This document shows positions 35,201-46,492 of a stretch of DNA of 64,000 nt, one piece after another; position 1 is the stretch's first letter, and each line of letters begins with the position of its first letter. Under the pieces are notes generated by a model. That model ran no database searches, was not told the origin of the DNA, and saw only the letters and a program-made list of their open reading frames with translations. The stretch lies in contig NC_135175.1 of assembly GCF_041146795.1 (NCBI RefSeq), positions 32,488,136 through 32,552,135 of the forward strand, in the 5' to 3' direction. Position numbers and translations under genes: made by a program. This DNA comes from Maylandia zebra. Its lineage: Eukaryota > Chordata > Actinopteri > Cichliformes > Cichlidae.

Positions 35201-38200
35201 TTTTGCAAATATCTATTTTTCATCTTTTAGCAGCATAGTGCTTTTTTCCAGTTTTTTTTTTTAAAGTCAGGTCAAGGCTCCAAAAGCCCAAAGGCGATAT
35301 AAGGGTGGCGGCTCACAGCAGTTTTTCTTTGCTACATGGATCATTTTAGTTCAGCTGGGTGTCTTTCCTTTTGTTATATTTCTTTAAGAGTTCAAAATGT
35401 GTTAATTACAGAAATAAAATGTAATTTTCTCTGTAGCACTTCATGGACTTCATAAGCAACACACCTTAGTTGTTCACACAAAGCATAAAGGTAAAAACAA
35501 TATATACAGTGTTATCTTCATTTGAGATGTCAAAAAGTATTTGCGCCCCCATCGTTTTCTTTTGCGTGGAACCCGGGTCCAAATGGCTCTTTGGGTGTTA
35601 AAGGTTGCTGACCCCTACCCTAGACAAACGCTACACAGTGGCATCCCGCAACTATTTTTCAAATGTTGCACTACCTGCTGTGTACTAGGGCTGAACGATT
35701 ATGGAAAATAATCTAATTGCGATTTTTTGCCCCAATATTGCGATTGCGATGCGATATGCGATTATTTTTTAAGGTCTTTGTCTTCTGTATTATTAAACAA
35801 AGACAAGCAATACATCATATAGTATGGCCAATACTATATTACATTAATTTTAAACTGTTCTTTCCTGGAAGACAGACCTCTGTTATGATGACATGAGGTG
35901 ATGCATGAATTGATGACTGACATTTTTATTTAACTTCTTCAATCACAACAGTATATTTGAACATACACAATAGTTTATTTTTAGCTTACAAACATCTGAG
36001 CATAAAGTGCTGACAAGGAACCCTGGTGTAAACATTAAAATGAAAGTCAGTACAATGTGCAGATTGCAGAAATATACATAAAAAAAATCAGTGGCTTTAC
36101 CACACTCAGTTTTTCGACATCTGTGAACTACTAGACAGTCATTCAATTAAAAAATAATATTAAATAAATAAAACTAATAAATAAAAAATACACACATCTT
36201 ACTGATCTCTGCAGTCAGTAACATTACACATAAAGTGCAAACATAATAGCAATTGTATAAACACACACACAAACACGCCTTTAAAGTTTAAAGGCGTGAA
36301 ATTGGACGGTCTAGCCTTCTGATTAGCTAATCAAAAGGCTAGTTCTGATTAGCGTCACCGCTGTCTCGGTGGAGTTTAATAAACTCGGCCGTCTGCTTCT
36401 TGCTATCTAAAATATAACCAGACACTGGTGTAAATTCTCGACTGTCTCATACTTCTGTTTAGAGCTGGGCGATAGAACGATAACGATATGTATCGCGATA
36501 TAACTTTTACTCGATAGAGAAATTAAGCTATCGCGATAGACCTCGCCGCTCTTGTCCTCTTAAAAAAAAAAAAAAAAAAAAAAGGTCAGCCAATCCAAAT
36601 TAAGTAGCGCAGAGCCGAACCAATCACAGCCGCAGCGTCACGTCGCGTGACTTGTTACGTACCGCACAAGTGCCAAGCCGCACGTGTGTTTGTTTGGGAA
36701 GCAGCCAGCGCGTAATGGAGGAAATGAGTGTGCCGACTAGAAAAATCAACCGAGCGTGACCGAAGAGAAAACAGATGATGGTTCCAATGCCGGAGAGATT
36801 GTCGAACGGAAGAGCCATAGAAGTGTGACGGTATTTCGGCTATTTCAAGTCTGACAAAAAATAGAGTAGCGTGCACTGTAAATTGTGCCGAAAGCAAGTC
36901 TGCAAATACAATAAACTGGTGCATGCGTCACACTGCGCCACGTTATTGTTTCGGTGAAATTAATTTCTACAATACTGTTACTGTTAATTCTACTCTCTGC
37001 AGTGTTTAAATGCTTACATATACACAGTTACTGTCCGTCCACACATACGACTCGGTTCTGCTTCTATGCCCCAGCTTTGTTTACTTTTTCCCACCGAGGC
37101 TTCTAGACTTCTGATTGGTCAATATTTCTGCACGGTTAGGAATCTAGCGCCACCTGCTGCTTTGGCATGTTCATAGCAGCGTATTCCTTCATTTCTGCCT
37201 TTATGTGTGGACGGGATTATTTTTTTAAAACGAAAACAGAAAATCTCCGTTTTCAAAAATACCCGTGTACGTGTGGACGTAGCCTCAGTCTCTGACTGGA
37301 AGCGCTAATTCGTCATTCGGCTTTTGTCAGACTAAAGTAACTGTTAAAACAGTTTGAAAAGCTCAGCTATACAACAAGCAGAGATTGAGAATTTCCTTTT
37401 AGTTCTCAGTTTATTTGATATTGACAAAAGTTAGTCAGTTTTGTCTGTTCTTCTGTAAAACAAACTAAGATTTATTTTTAGAATTAATATTTTGCTTCTA
37501 AGTGGAATTGACAATTTAGTCTGTTTCGTTTGTTCTATTTTGAAACTTAAACGCTTTAGCGGCTGCCTTTTGTGTAGTTTGCAATATTTGCCTTTATTTA
37601 TCTGAAAAAGTCTCATGTTCCTTAAGTACATCTACCCTGTTGAACTTATTATGGGAAATAAATATTTAAATAAAAACAAGCTGCTGATTATTTCACATTT
37701 TACTTGTGAGCAACGGCACATTTAAATCTTACAAATATAGTTATTTGGCTTATATCGTGATAGATATCGTTATCGCCTGAAATGAAAAAAACATATCGTG
37801 ATATGAAAAAATCTCATATCGCCCAGCTCTACTTCTGTTTAATAAGTTTTCTGTTTGACGTTTAGTCAGCTGTGTGAAAACCAAGGAGGAACCCACCCGG
37901 GGGATTAATAAAGTTTTATTTTATCTAATCTAATAACTTTAATCTCAGCCAAACCGATTTACTCACGAACAAACAAAACACTGAAAAAAGCCCAACAATA
38001 ACATTTTTAGGTTGTCTAAGTGACTTATATATTACGTTTAACCCGAGCAGCGAAACTCCGCGGTGATCTGAAAATGATGTGCCGGGAGTTGTGCCGTTCT
38101 CGGCCGCATCAGTAACCCTCGAGCTCCCGGCTAGCTGTCGAGCTGGTGGGTAGCAGACGCCTCTGAAAACGTCGAAGCACTTTTGCAAATATGGGATATC

Positions 38201-41200
38201 TTGATAAACCGAGCAGATATTTGATGTTTACACAACTACTTTCTCGCCTGAAAATATGTTAAAAGTTTATTTTGTGACCCAGAAAGATTAGTATGAGTAA
38301 TTTTAAAACTTAGTAGCGGCCGCCATTGCTGGAAACTGGAGTTTGGCTGGGCCGCGCTATGAATTCTGGGATATGGTAGTAATTTGGACAGCCTTCGGCG
38401 CGTCGCTGTGACGTAATCGGTCTACAAATGCGGCCTCAGGAGGATGCAGCCCATGAATTGTATAATATAATCGCAGTATAATCGCAGCCTTTGCGGTTAG
38501 AAAATTGCACTTGATCATGTCGCGATATTATCGCAAATGCGATATATCGTTCAGCCCTACGGTGTACACGTAGTGTCGAGCAACGGTGGAGACTAAATTG
38601 TTCTTATGTTCAGTCTCAACTATTACGAAGTTGATGTGCAGTTAATAAGTGCAATAAATATTTATATTAGAAAAGAAAATCGTGACAGAATCGTGATCTC
38701 AATTCTAAGCAAAAAAATTGTGATTCTCATTTTATGCAACATCGTGCAGCCCTATGAGACGTTGTTCTTCTTTCTTTTTTGCACAGCACCTGAACAAACA
38801 GGTAATTTCAAATGCAGCGTTTCTATCAACAAACATCAGCAAACACACAAACTGTTTGTGTGCAGTTTGTCTCACAGTGTGTTGCTGGCTAAAGGTCCAG
38901 CTGCTGTACATCACAGGGAGAGGAAAGAAAGAGAGCTAACTTCACTCAGAGATGGAGAAAGATAAGACACACAGGACAGGAGAGGAAGAAGAGAGGTTAG
39001 ATTTAAAGGGAAGGACTGCTCAGTGGGATTCGATCAACTGCAGATTAAAGCTTACATGTAAGTCCTCATGTGTGGAAATCAGACATTGGGTCTGTACTAG
39101 AGATGGCACGATACCACTTTTTTTATGTCTGATACTGATATGAATTCGATATAGTGTGTTTTAAATCAATAAAAGTGTTTTTTTAATATCTTGCTGCTTT
39201 TTGTATAAGTTCATGCTCAAGTAAAAAAAACAAACAAAAAAAAATACACTGCACCCAAAATATTTCATAGTTCAGCAATATTGATCAATCTAATAAACTT
39301 AAACCTGCTCCATCCTCCCTATTCTGGTATTTTAAAGACTAAACACCCTAACTAATAAAGTTCTACAACTCCCAGCAAAAACAAAACAAAACAAAACAAA
39401 AAAACAAAAAACAAAAAACAAAATGGGAACCACCCACCCTCCACCTCATGATACTTGCAAGGAAATCAATTATTTTTCAAGAACATTTAAATAGATTCAA
39501 CATCTTCAACAGATTTGCAGACTGCACAGATGGTACCTTCCCAAAGGAAAAAGTGCTATAGCTTACTAGGGTATATTAGACTTAACAGTTACTATATACA
39601 GTAATGAACTTCTATACATTTTACATCAGATTAAAACTTTGGGTGTAAGCTTCGTATAATTATTTATTAAAAGCTAGACATTTTAAATGAGAATAAGAAA
39701 GAAAAATATGTCTTTGTGCCCCCTTTTCCCTGTTAATGCCCTATCGGCCCCCCTGGCTAAACTTTGCTAGATCCGCCCCTGCACAGTTACCAGCCATCAG
39801 TTACGTAGAAAAAGATCCTGGTGTGGAACGTAAATAAATTCTAACAACAGCTTATCAAGCTTAAACGTGCTGCAGTTGTTCAGCCGCTGGTTTCCTCTTT
39901 CTGGTGCGAAGTGGGCCAAAAACAAACAAGAGAGACGGACTCGCGACAGAAAAGCCGATCAGCTGATCATTAAGCAGTTTCATGATTGAAGTAGCAGCAG
40001 GAGAGGGAGAGAGAGAGAAGAGGCAGTCGCTCCATATATCGGTTGTTAAGCTTAACGCTGGAATGCTTTACAAACATTCAGAGATGAACTTACACACTTG
40101 CTTTACTTCTCTCTGGGAAAACTTCCTCGGAGATGAAATGCCGGATTGGTAGCGAGGCTCCAAATGTTCAAACAGACTGCAGACAGGTCCCGCGCGCCAC
40201 AACCACTCTATCACGTGATGCATACTGCTGCCACATGCTATGGTTATGAGCCGAGTTACGCCATGTCACAAGTTTTGTGAGGTGCTTTGTTGATATTTAA
40301 TGGATCAGATTACATTTTTTATTTCTCTCCGATATCCGATCCAGTAATTTACGTCAGTATCAGACAGATACCGATACATAATATCGGATCGGTCCATCTC
40401 TAGTCTGTACATATGACATTATGTCTTTTTTTCAGATTATGAAACTTGCTGCAAAACAATCTGAGGCAGATTAACTGTGCCACCTCAGATGCAGCCTTTT
40501 TCATGCAGTAGAATTGCTAACATGCTAACACAGTTTAATGAGCAGAGTTGTTCCAAACAGTCAGGCTAAAATGACAAGATAAAAACATAAATACATACCT
40601 CACAGTAACTGCGCTTCGAGAGTCTCTTTCTGGTGTGGATCTGTTGGTGTTGTCTCAGGTAATGTGGAGATTTAAAAGTCTTCTCACACAGGTCACATTT
40701 ATAAGGTCTCTCCTCAGTGTGGGTCAACATGTGGCGTTGTAACTGCGTGTTGGTTATAAACTGTTTGCCACACTGTTCACAGCAGTACACAACATGTCTG
40801 GTGTGAATGCGTAGGTGTTTATTTCGGTTCCCTAACTGGCTGAAGGTTTTCCCACAGATGTCACAGCTGTATGCCTTAATTCCAGAGTGGGTAACTAGAT
40901 GAGCCTTTAAGTTGCAACTGTGAGTAAAAGCTCTTCCACACTGATCACAGTTGTACGCTTTAACTCCACTGTGGATGAGTTGGTGTCTTTTTAGAGTACT
41001 CTTCCAGGAAAAAGACTTTCCACACAAGTCACAGCTGAATGGTCTCTCTCCAGTGTGGATGACCTGATGATGTTTTAGTGACTCTTTCCCAATAAAATCC
41101 TTCCCACACTCGTCACAGGTGTGTTTTTTCTCTCCCTTTCTTCTGTGAGGTTTGTCGGCCTCCTGAGAGCGCTGACTTCTCGCTCCATGTTGGTCCTGCA

Positions 41201-43547
41201 GTGACAGAGATACAAACAGAGGCAGTGAGTGAAATGCAGTCGTGGAACAAACTCAACCTTCAAACTCCCTCCATTAACACTAGTTTTAAACCTGAAGGTG
41301 GAGTGTGGCACCAAACACCTTAAAGGTCTCTTATCCCCACCTACTGGTAGTAGAAACACATTACATCCAACCTGCTGTTAAAAATAATTTATGACTGTTC
41401 AAACACTCTAAAATCATTTTTTCCTTATTTTCCTTACTTTTACTCCCCACATTTAAAAAAAGGACTTTCTACTCATTATATTTTCAAAACAGACTTTTTA
41501 CTTTCGGTTTGAGGAATTTGAGGGGAGTTATTTCATCACTAAGGGCATCAAACTGATTTGAGCCTGAAAAGTAACACATGAAACACAATCCTGATCGTGT
41601 ACTAATCACCAGGGTATGAAACATAAAAAGAGATGAAAGAGGCAAAACTGTGAGTCATAGTCAGGAGTTAAAGTGAGATGTTAGGGCTGCACAATTAATC
41701 GTTAGAAAATCGCGATCTCAATTCATACTTATGTGCGATCTCATTTACAAATGACAACAATTTAAAAAAAAAAAAAAAAGATGACGATTGAACCGCATTT
41801 TGATCCGGGACATGAAAACAAGCGCTCACTCTTCCTGCTCAACAAATGACAGGGCCGGAGCCTTATACCACGTGATACAGAAGCCAGCTTGCTGATAAAA
41901 TTGGCAGGGGAAAAAACAACGGAGAGCATGTGAGAGATGAAGCTGTAAAGGCCAAGAAAGTGACAGGAGAAAATCCGTCCCGGTCAACCACCCAAACATC
42001 AATAACGGGAACCTTATACAGCGCTTCCCTATACCCGTCGAACTCCCGCAGGCACAAAGAAATTACGGAGGCTATCACTTATCACCTGACCAAAGATATG
42101 GCTCCCATCAACACTGTGCAAAACGAGGGATTTAGGAAAATGATCAACACCCTAGACCAGGGGTCGGCAACCTGCGGCAACACCCTAGACAAACGCTACA
42201 CGGTGCCGTCCCGCAACCATTTTTCTATTGTTGCACTACCTGCTCTATACACGCAGCGTCGAGCAACGGTGGAGACAGAATTTCAAGCAGTACAACATTT
42301 TGCGGCAACAACAAAACGTGAGACATTTGTTGTTTTTATGTTTATTTATTGTTTTTATGTTCAGTCTCAACTGTTACGAAGTTGATGTGCAGTTAATAAG
42401 TGCAAGAAATATTTATACTGGAAAAGAAAATCGTGAGAGAATCGTGATCTCAATTCTAAGTCAAAAAAATCGTGATTCTCATTTTATGCAAAATCGTGCA
42501 GCCCTAGTACATCCACAGAGAGCAGCAGGTCAGCTGATCACAGCCTGTACTTGAAGAAAATCTACTGGAGCTCTCAACAGAAATTATTGTGAGCTGTGAT
42601 TCTTTTCCCCACGCTGAGCCACTACAGCTGATTTTAGGGTTCCCACCTGCTCAATCCCACTTTAACCTCTTCCCTGCTCATGTTCCTGTTTAGAGGCAAA
42701 GTCACCCTCTACAGTGTAGGCAACAGAAAATACACACGTGTTTTATTTTCCTTCATTTTCTACTTAACTGATTCAAACAGAGAACCTTTATTAGAAATAA
42801 ATAGTTTGTACTTCATTTACTAATCTTATTTTATTATTACATTAATAAAGCACAAGGTTCAGTTAACTTTGGATAAAAACATGTGGTTAAAAAGTTCTTC
42901 AAGGAGCTACTTTTACTTTTTTACTCTGATTACATTTCAGAGCCTGTACTTTTTCACTGTTACTTAAGGAAAGAAGGTGAATGAATACTTTTACTGAAGT
43001 ATTTTTTAACACTAATATCTGTACTTCTACTTAAGTATAGAGTAAATGTACTTTTGCCTCCTCTGATCATTTCTATAATATTATTTATATCAGTGATGGC
43101 CAAATGAAGCTTTCTGAAACACTGAAGCTTGTATTGAAAAAGGTTCATTACTCAAAGCTTTTCAACACAGTCCTCTTTGGTGACATCTGCTGGCCAAAAA
43201 TGTGAAGAGCAGCTTGAATCTACAAATCAAACTGAAGAGCTTCATTATAATTGCCCACTCTACAGAGCTCAGCTGACAGCTTCTGTCTGATATCGGGCTG
43301 CTGTTGTGGTGCTTTGAATGTGTATTTTTGGGGATGATGAAAAAAATGTTTTGTCTGTTTGATTAATAAATATTTTTTATGAATAAACCTTCCTTATTTT
43401 AACATGTGCTGTGGTCTCTAAAAAACAACATAATATATAATAATATGCAACACAGTCATATAACAGGTTGGGAGGATGAGAGTTTTAGACGTGACTGATT
43501 ATTTGGTGAAACTGTGATATTTTCCTCACCTCCTGTGTTGAGCTCAT
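32068..43547 (-). CDS. Gene C: zinc-finger gene with duplicated exon 2 and truncated end
   Basis: Coding parts in order are 43547-43530 (MSSTQE), exon 2a 41195-40599, exon 2b 33434-32838, and exon 3 from 32295 to the first stop at 32068. All junctions are phase 0. If both exon 2 copies are used the product is about 479 aa with 14 fingers; if one is skipped, about 280 aa with eight. No second leader exon lies between 33434 and 40599, so exon 2b has no promoter of its own that I can see. A 4.8-kb nest of hAT elements and a further hAT separate the two exon 2 copies. Whether this is one gene, an alternatively spliced gene or a decaying one cannot be settled from sequence. Confidence 0.6.
32450..32762. 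mobile_element. hAT/MITE end fragment in gene C intron 2
   Basis: The right end reads ATTATCAAAACCCACCCCTA and is preceded by ATCGATTTTAATCG, a common fish hAT MITE terminus. It interrupts the intron at a point where genes B and D read GAATTGCTAACATGC. No matching left end is visible. Confidence 0.5.
32838..33434 (-). CDS. Gene C exon 2b (six fingers)
   Basis: Same splice signals and length (597 nt) as the other exon 2 copies. Fingers start [45 protein letters not shown] and KCDLCEKTF; helix residues are GKDDLKRH, RKSTLKIH, HSRYLLSH, QRGNLNTH, RNQHLQQH and SIDYLRRH. A started seventh finger (YKCSYCE) ends the exon. The first finger's MGF matches gene B rather than exon 2a (KDF). All zinc ligands are intact. 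Confidence 0.85.
33823..33870 (+). repeat. Short SINE/L2 tail insertion
   Basis: ATTTGGCGCTATATAAATAA followed by AATTGAATTGAA is the common 3' tail of fish L2-related repeats. It is absent from the equivalent site near 41585, so it entered after the exon 2 duplication. Confidence 0.6.
34441..35617. mobile_element. hAT with CAGGGGTCGGCAACC termini
   Basis: The left end CAGGGGTCGGCAACCTGCGG and right end AAGGTTGCTGACCCCTA are inverted repeats. Flanks ccttggac and ccctagac match in 6 of 8. Inside are CGGCTCCGGAGCCGC and several AT-rich stretches, with no transposase frame. The equivalent site at 42157-42190 retains only 20 bp of this element. Confidence 0.7.
35686..38559. mobile_element. hAT with TAGGGCTGAACGAT termini
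   Basis: Termini TAGGGCTGAACGATTATGG and CGTTCAGCCCTA; flanks ctgtgtac (35678-35685) and cggtgtac (38560-38567) match in 7 of 8. The terminal regions are rich in TGCGAT repeats. The interior holds the element at 36460-37831 and a LINE tail with TCTAA repeats at 37867-37935. No transposase remains. Confidence 0.75.
36460..37831. mobile_element. hAT with TAGAGCTGGGCGATA termini (innermost)
   Basis: Termini TAGAGCTGGGCGATA and ATCGCCCAGCTCTA with a perfect duplication cttctgtt (36452-36459, 37832-37839). Terminal DNA has TATCGCGATA-type repeats. An A-run lies near 36560-36582. It contains short antisense frames with BED-like spacing of cysteines only; I do not call a gene. This is the fourth level of nesting. 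Confidence 0.85.
38755..39097. other. Conserved unit segment between gene C exon 2 copies
   Basis: Collinear with 350-640 and 24780-25130, including the plus-strand MEKDKTHRTGEEEERLDLKG frame at 38952. It is intron 1-type sequence lying between two exon 2 copies, which shows that the duplicated segment included part of intron 1. Confidence 0.6.
39098..40402 (+). mobile_element. hAT-like element with TAGAGATGG termini, copy 2
   Basis: Termini TAGAGATGGCACG and CGGTCCATCTCTA with a perfect 8-bp duplication gtctgtac (39090-39097, 40403-40410). The intact target is seen at 25241. It is the inverted relative of 10412-11779, to which it is similar end to end. No transposase is encoded. Confidence 0.85.
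40599..41195 (-). CDS. Gene C exon 2a (six fingers)
   Basis: A 597-nt exon bounded by CTGCAG at 41196 and GTATGTA below 40599. Fingers start [45 protein letters not shown] and KCDLCEKTF; helix residues GKESLKHH, WKSTLKRH, HSCNLKAH, QLGNRNKH, TNTQLQRH and SPHYLRQH. The started seventh finger reads SKRSYCE, so its first cysteine is lost. All six complete fingers keep their ligands. It can splice in frame either to exon 2b or to exon 3. Confidence 0.85.
41682..42506 (+). mobile_element. hAT (ZBED-type), copy at the exon 2a side
   Basis: Left end TAGGGCTGCACAATTAATCG after tgagatgt; right end GTGCAGCCCTA. The right flank (gtacatcc) does not repeat the left, unlike the full copy at 33972-38754, so sequence to its right was replaced by recombination or deletion. 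The two copies occupy the same position relative to exon 2 and share internal sequence, so the insertion predates the exon 2 duplication. Confidence 0.75.
41930..42385 (+). pseudogene. ZBED-type hAT transposase fragment
   Basis: The open frame contains RRHKEITEAITYHLTKDMAP, INTVQNEGFRKMINTLD and, after a 34-bp scar at 42157-42190, RYTVPSRNHFSIVALPALY. This order matches the region of ZBED1/4-like hAT transposases that precedes the catalytic core. The BED finger, the core and the C-terminal dimerisation domain are missing. Confidence 0.7.
42507..43529. other. Gene C intron 1, rest
   Basis: No gene. About 42850-43065 ends in GTACTTTTGCCTCCTCTG and is a hAT/MITE end with poly-CTTAAGTA motifs. 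The last 100 bp match the region left of exon 1 in gene B. Confidence 0.45.
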
Positions 43548-43635
43548 TGTTTCCTCTGTAGTGACTCAGCTGAGTCCAGATGGCTGAAAATGTTCCTCTG
43601 CTGCTCCGTCAGACTCTTCTCCTCCTGCTGATCAG
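43530..43635 (-). CDS. Gene C exon 1 (leader)
   Basis: A 106-nt exon. The start codon is at 43547-43545; the coding part gives MSSTQE because AAG is changed to GAG next to the GTGAGG donor. This also changes the exonic side of the splice donor from AAG to GAG, which should still splice. Otherwise identical to the other leaders. Confidence 0.7.
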
Positions 43636-45296
43636 CTGGGACACAAAACAGATCTTTGTTAGGCTCCACACTGCACTGAAGAGTCAAAGTGTCTCATATG
43701 TTCATCTGACAACACAAAGTACAAATTTCACTCTGATTGCTTGTAGAAATCTTGTGAGACGTGTTGTGCTGCAAAGTGAGGAAACTCTCTCACTCACTTA
43801 TACTTCAGGAGGAACTTTGTGACATTGGCTCTAATATTCTAAGCAGCCCTTTACTATGACAGGGCCAGAAAGTCCTATTTGAAGGTTTGGGAGAAGGACC
43901 ATGTTAAAGGTGGATTGGGGTTTATACACTTTGTTATGATACAGGTAAGGCTGTAAGAGCCTGAGAAGGTGTCCTGAATGAACCTCTAAAACCAGTTTTC
44001 AGCTAACGACTCTGCTTCAGTCTGGAAAACAGCAACTACAAGTTTAAAGACTCCATCAACAATTCACACCCAGCAACAGCCTGAACAGCTCCTCCTGTGG
44101 TTTCCACAAACAGGGACAGACCTGTTACTCCCCCACCCCACACTTTCAACTCCTTCAGCCCCCCAGTCCCACCACCTCCACCACTCCTAAAAGTTTGATT
44201 CTGTGCAGCCATTCCCCAACTCTCTGAACGGTACTGTCCTGATTCTTTGAAGTTGGGCTGAGAACAAAAAAACATTACTCAGATCTTGTCCAGTCAACAA
44301 CAATTATTTATTAAGCACATATGTGGGAGATGTACACGACACCACCCTCAGCGTAGTCCAGTAGATCTCAAAGAGGAAGCACTTCGATACACAGTTTTAC
44401 ATGTCAGGGTTCACGCCCCTTCATGCGTAAGCAGATAACATAACATGCACGATAGTTGTCTGCAACTCCTTTTATAGTATTGGTGTTTGTTCCTCACTAA
44501 CGGTTTCAGCACTCTCTCACCTCCATCTGTTTCCTGTTTCTCGTTGTGAGGCCCCATGATCGTATATGACACATCCTGAGTACATCCTGTTCTAATCTGC
44601 GCAGGCACGTATGCAGTTACAAGCAAAACACTACTTTAAATGTCTTCCAGTTTAAACCTTCTATAACCTCTTGATTAATGTTGTTTTATTTAAAATTACA
44701 ACATTTATATTTCCCACAGTACTCATGGTCATTGATCAGTGGTTTCAGTGCTTTCCTTCCTGCTTTGACTGCAGCTGTGTTTGACACAGGAAGACATTAT
44801 TACATTCTTCATGATTATACTTTATTCTTTTTGGGGGAAGTGCAGCTTTAAACCTTCACATGATTCAAGTCAAACCAACAAATCAATCTGAACGATCACA
44901 GGTGGGAAAAACTTCTGTAGACAAAATGAAATAAAACCCAACATTGAATCCACAACATGATTAAAAACATGGTTCTCCCAAATCACCAAGAGCTGCAAAT
45001 TAACCACCACAATATATTTTTATTCTCTGTGCTTTCAAATATGAACACTGTTTACTTTCATCTCTGTTTCATTAGTTTTTGTTAACATCTTCCTGTGCAT
45101 CACAGCAAACACTCAACTTCTCCCAGCATGCTGAGCTAATGATTAGTTTGTGTTTTTCTCCAAACACTCTCTCGCTCTTCTCTCAACGTGTTCACAATAA
45201 ACTGTGAACAGACACCGAGGAGAGCAGCAGAAGACCTCATTCAGGAGCTAAACTCAACATGAACTGAACTCACAGTAAAGTTAGCTCGGTGCTTAC
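43636..45296. other. Gene C intron 0
   Basis: The first 400 bp match gene B. 44034-44730 is unique to this unit and has no gene I recognise; 44735-45296 again matches gene B. A deletion relative to unit I lies near 45104 (about 160 bp of the intron missing). Confidence 0.5.
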
Positions 45297-45390
45297 CTTT
45301 AGATGAGCCCACAAACCGAGAGAAACTCCGCGATGAAGCTGCAACTCTTTCCAAACACAGGAAACAGATCAGGGAGCAGAGACCCACGTG
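45297..45390 (-). other. Gene C exon 0 (5' UTR) and adjacent promoter
   Basis: Donor CTAAAG/GTAAGC at 45297; sequence nearly identical to the two other exon 0 copies, including CCACGTGG at about 45385. The conserved promoter block continues to about 45660, where it is cut by a SINE. Confidence 0.5.
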
Positions 45391-45679
45391 GTTCACGCTG
45401 ATCTCAGCTACGATCCAGGAGACAAGGGTGGGCAGATCGATGCAGATATCGATCCAAACGGCGGTACTACTTTATTCTCTTTGAATGAAAAAGCAGCTCT
45501 CTGTGCAAACACCTCCTCTCGTGGAACGTTCTTACTTTGCTCCGCCCCTTCTTCTTCTCCTTTATGGTTTATTGGCAGTTGTCAAACAACATAATGGTGC
45601 TTTACCACCATAAACTGGTGTGGAGTGTGAACTGGAACGTCGACCCTCAAATCCTCCCAAACAATTTTTTCTCCTATTC

Positions 45680-45895
45680 TCTGGTGGTGGTCAGAGGGCC
45701 CGGTGGCGCCAGTGTCCGGCAGCCTCGCCTCTGTCAGTGCGCCCCAGGGTGGCTGTGGCTACATTGTAGCTGCCATCGCCAGTGTGTGAATGTGTGTGTG
45801 AATGGGTGAATGACTGAATGTAGTGTGAAGCGCTTTGGGGTCCTTAGGGACTAGAAAAGCGCTATACAAATGCAGGCCATTTACCATTTATTAAA
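45680..45895 (+). mobile_element. SINE-like repeat with L2-type 3' end
   Basis: Contains GCCCCAGGGTGGCTGTGGCT, then GTGTGTGAATGGGTGAATGA and the tail GCGCTTTGGGGTCCTTAGGG ending with GCGCTATACAAATGCAGGCC. This is an abundant teleost SINE-like consensus. It lies just upstream of gene C's promoter block. Confidence 0.65.
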
Positions 45896-46492
45896 AAGTA
45901 GAAAGTAAAAAGTTATTACAATATACATTATTATCATGTTCGTACAATATAAATATTATATTGCACGAACATGAAAAGTATATTGTTAGAACAATAAAAT
46001 TTTCACATTATAACATGATATAGCTCTATTTTTCTTTTGCCTGGGTGGCAGCTCTACGCTTACGTACTCAGATGAGCTTGCCTCATCCTACAAGTTGTGC
46101 CTCCATCTCTTGTGTGCAGATCACACGCTGCACTGCCGTGCTGCTCCACCTTTTCTCTGTCATTTCTGTGTTTGTGCATGCGCAGTGTGAGAGGCTGCGT
46201 TGAGGGGCGACAGGATTTCAAACAGGTTTGATTATCATGTGACCATACGATTGATGATTGGGAGCTGGTCGTGAGGTGTTAACTGCTTTTCATTACCCCA
46301 TGTATATGACACGATGCACACACGATTAAGGCAAAACACGGGCCGATCCCCAAAACGGTTGCGCAACTGACAAATCGGCTCAAAATGGGCCAAAAGTCGC
46401 ACAGTGTATGGCCAGCTTTTGGAGGCTAGCTCCAAACAAACATCTGCAGCTTTGCAGTGTATACAGCAATATAATGACCAGACCTAATTCTT
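45896..46492. other. AT-rich flank, no gene seen
   Basis: AT-rich DNA with a near-palindrome around 45935-45990 (TATTATATTGC arms). No open frame with recognisable content. Confidence 0.4.

Larger units (their letters stand above)
33972..38754 (+). mobile_element. hAT (ZBED-type) shell containing three further hAT insertions
   Basis: Termini TAGGGCTGCACAATC and GTGCAGCCCTA with a perfect 8-bp duplication tgagacgt (33964-33971, 38755-38762). The plus strand near 34320-34435 still reads as the start of a ZBED-type transposase (THKEITEAF-like and KDMAPINTVQNEGF). The body is interrupted at 34441-35617 and 35686-38559. A smaller copy of the same insertion lies at 41682-42506 in the same place relative to exon 2a. 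Confidence 0.85.
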
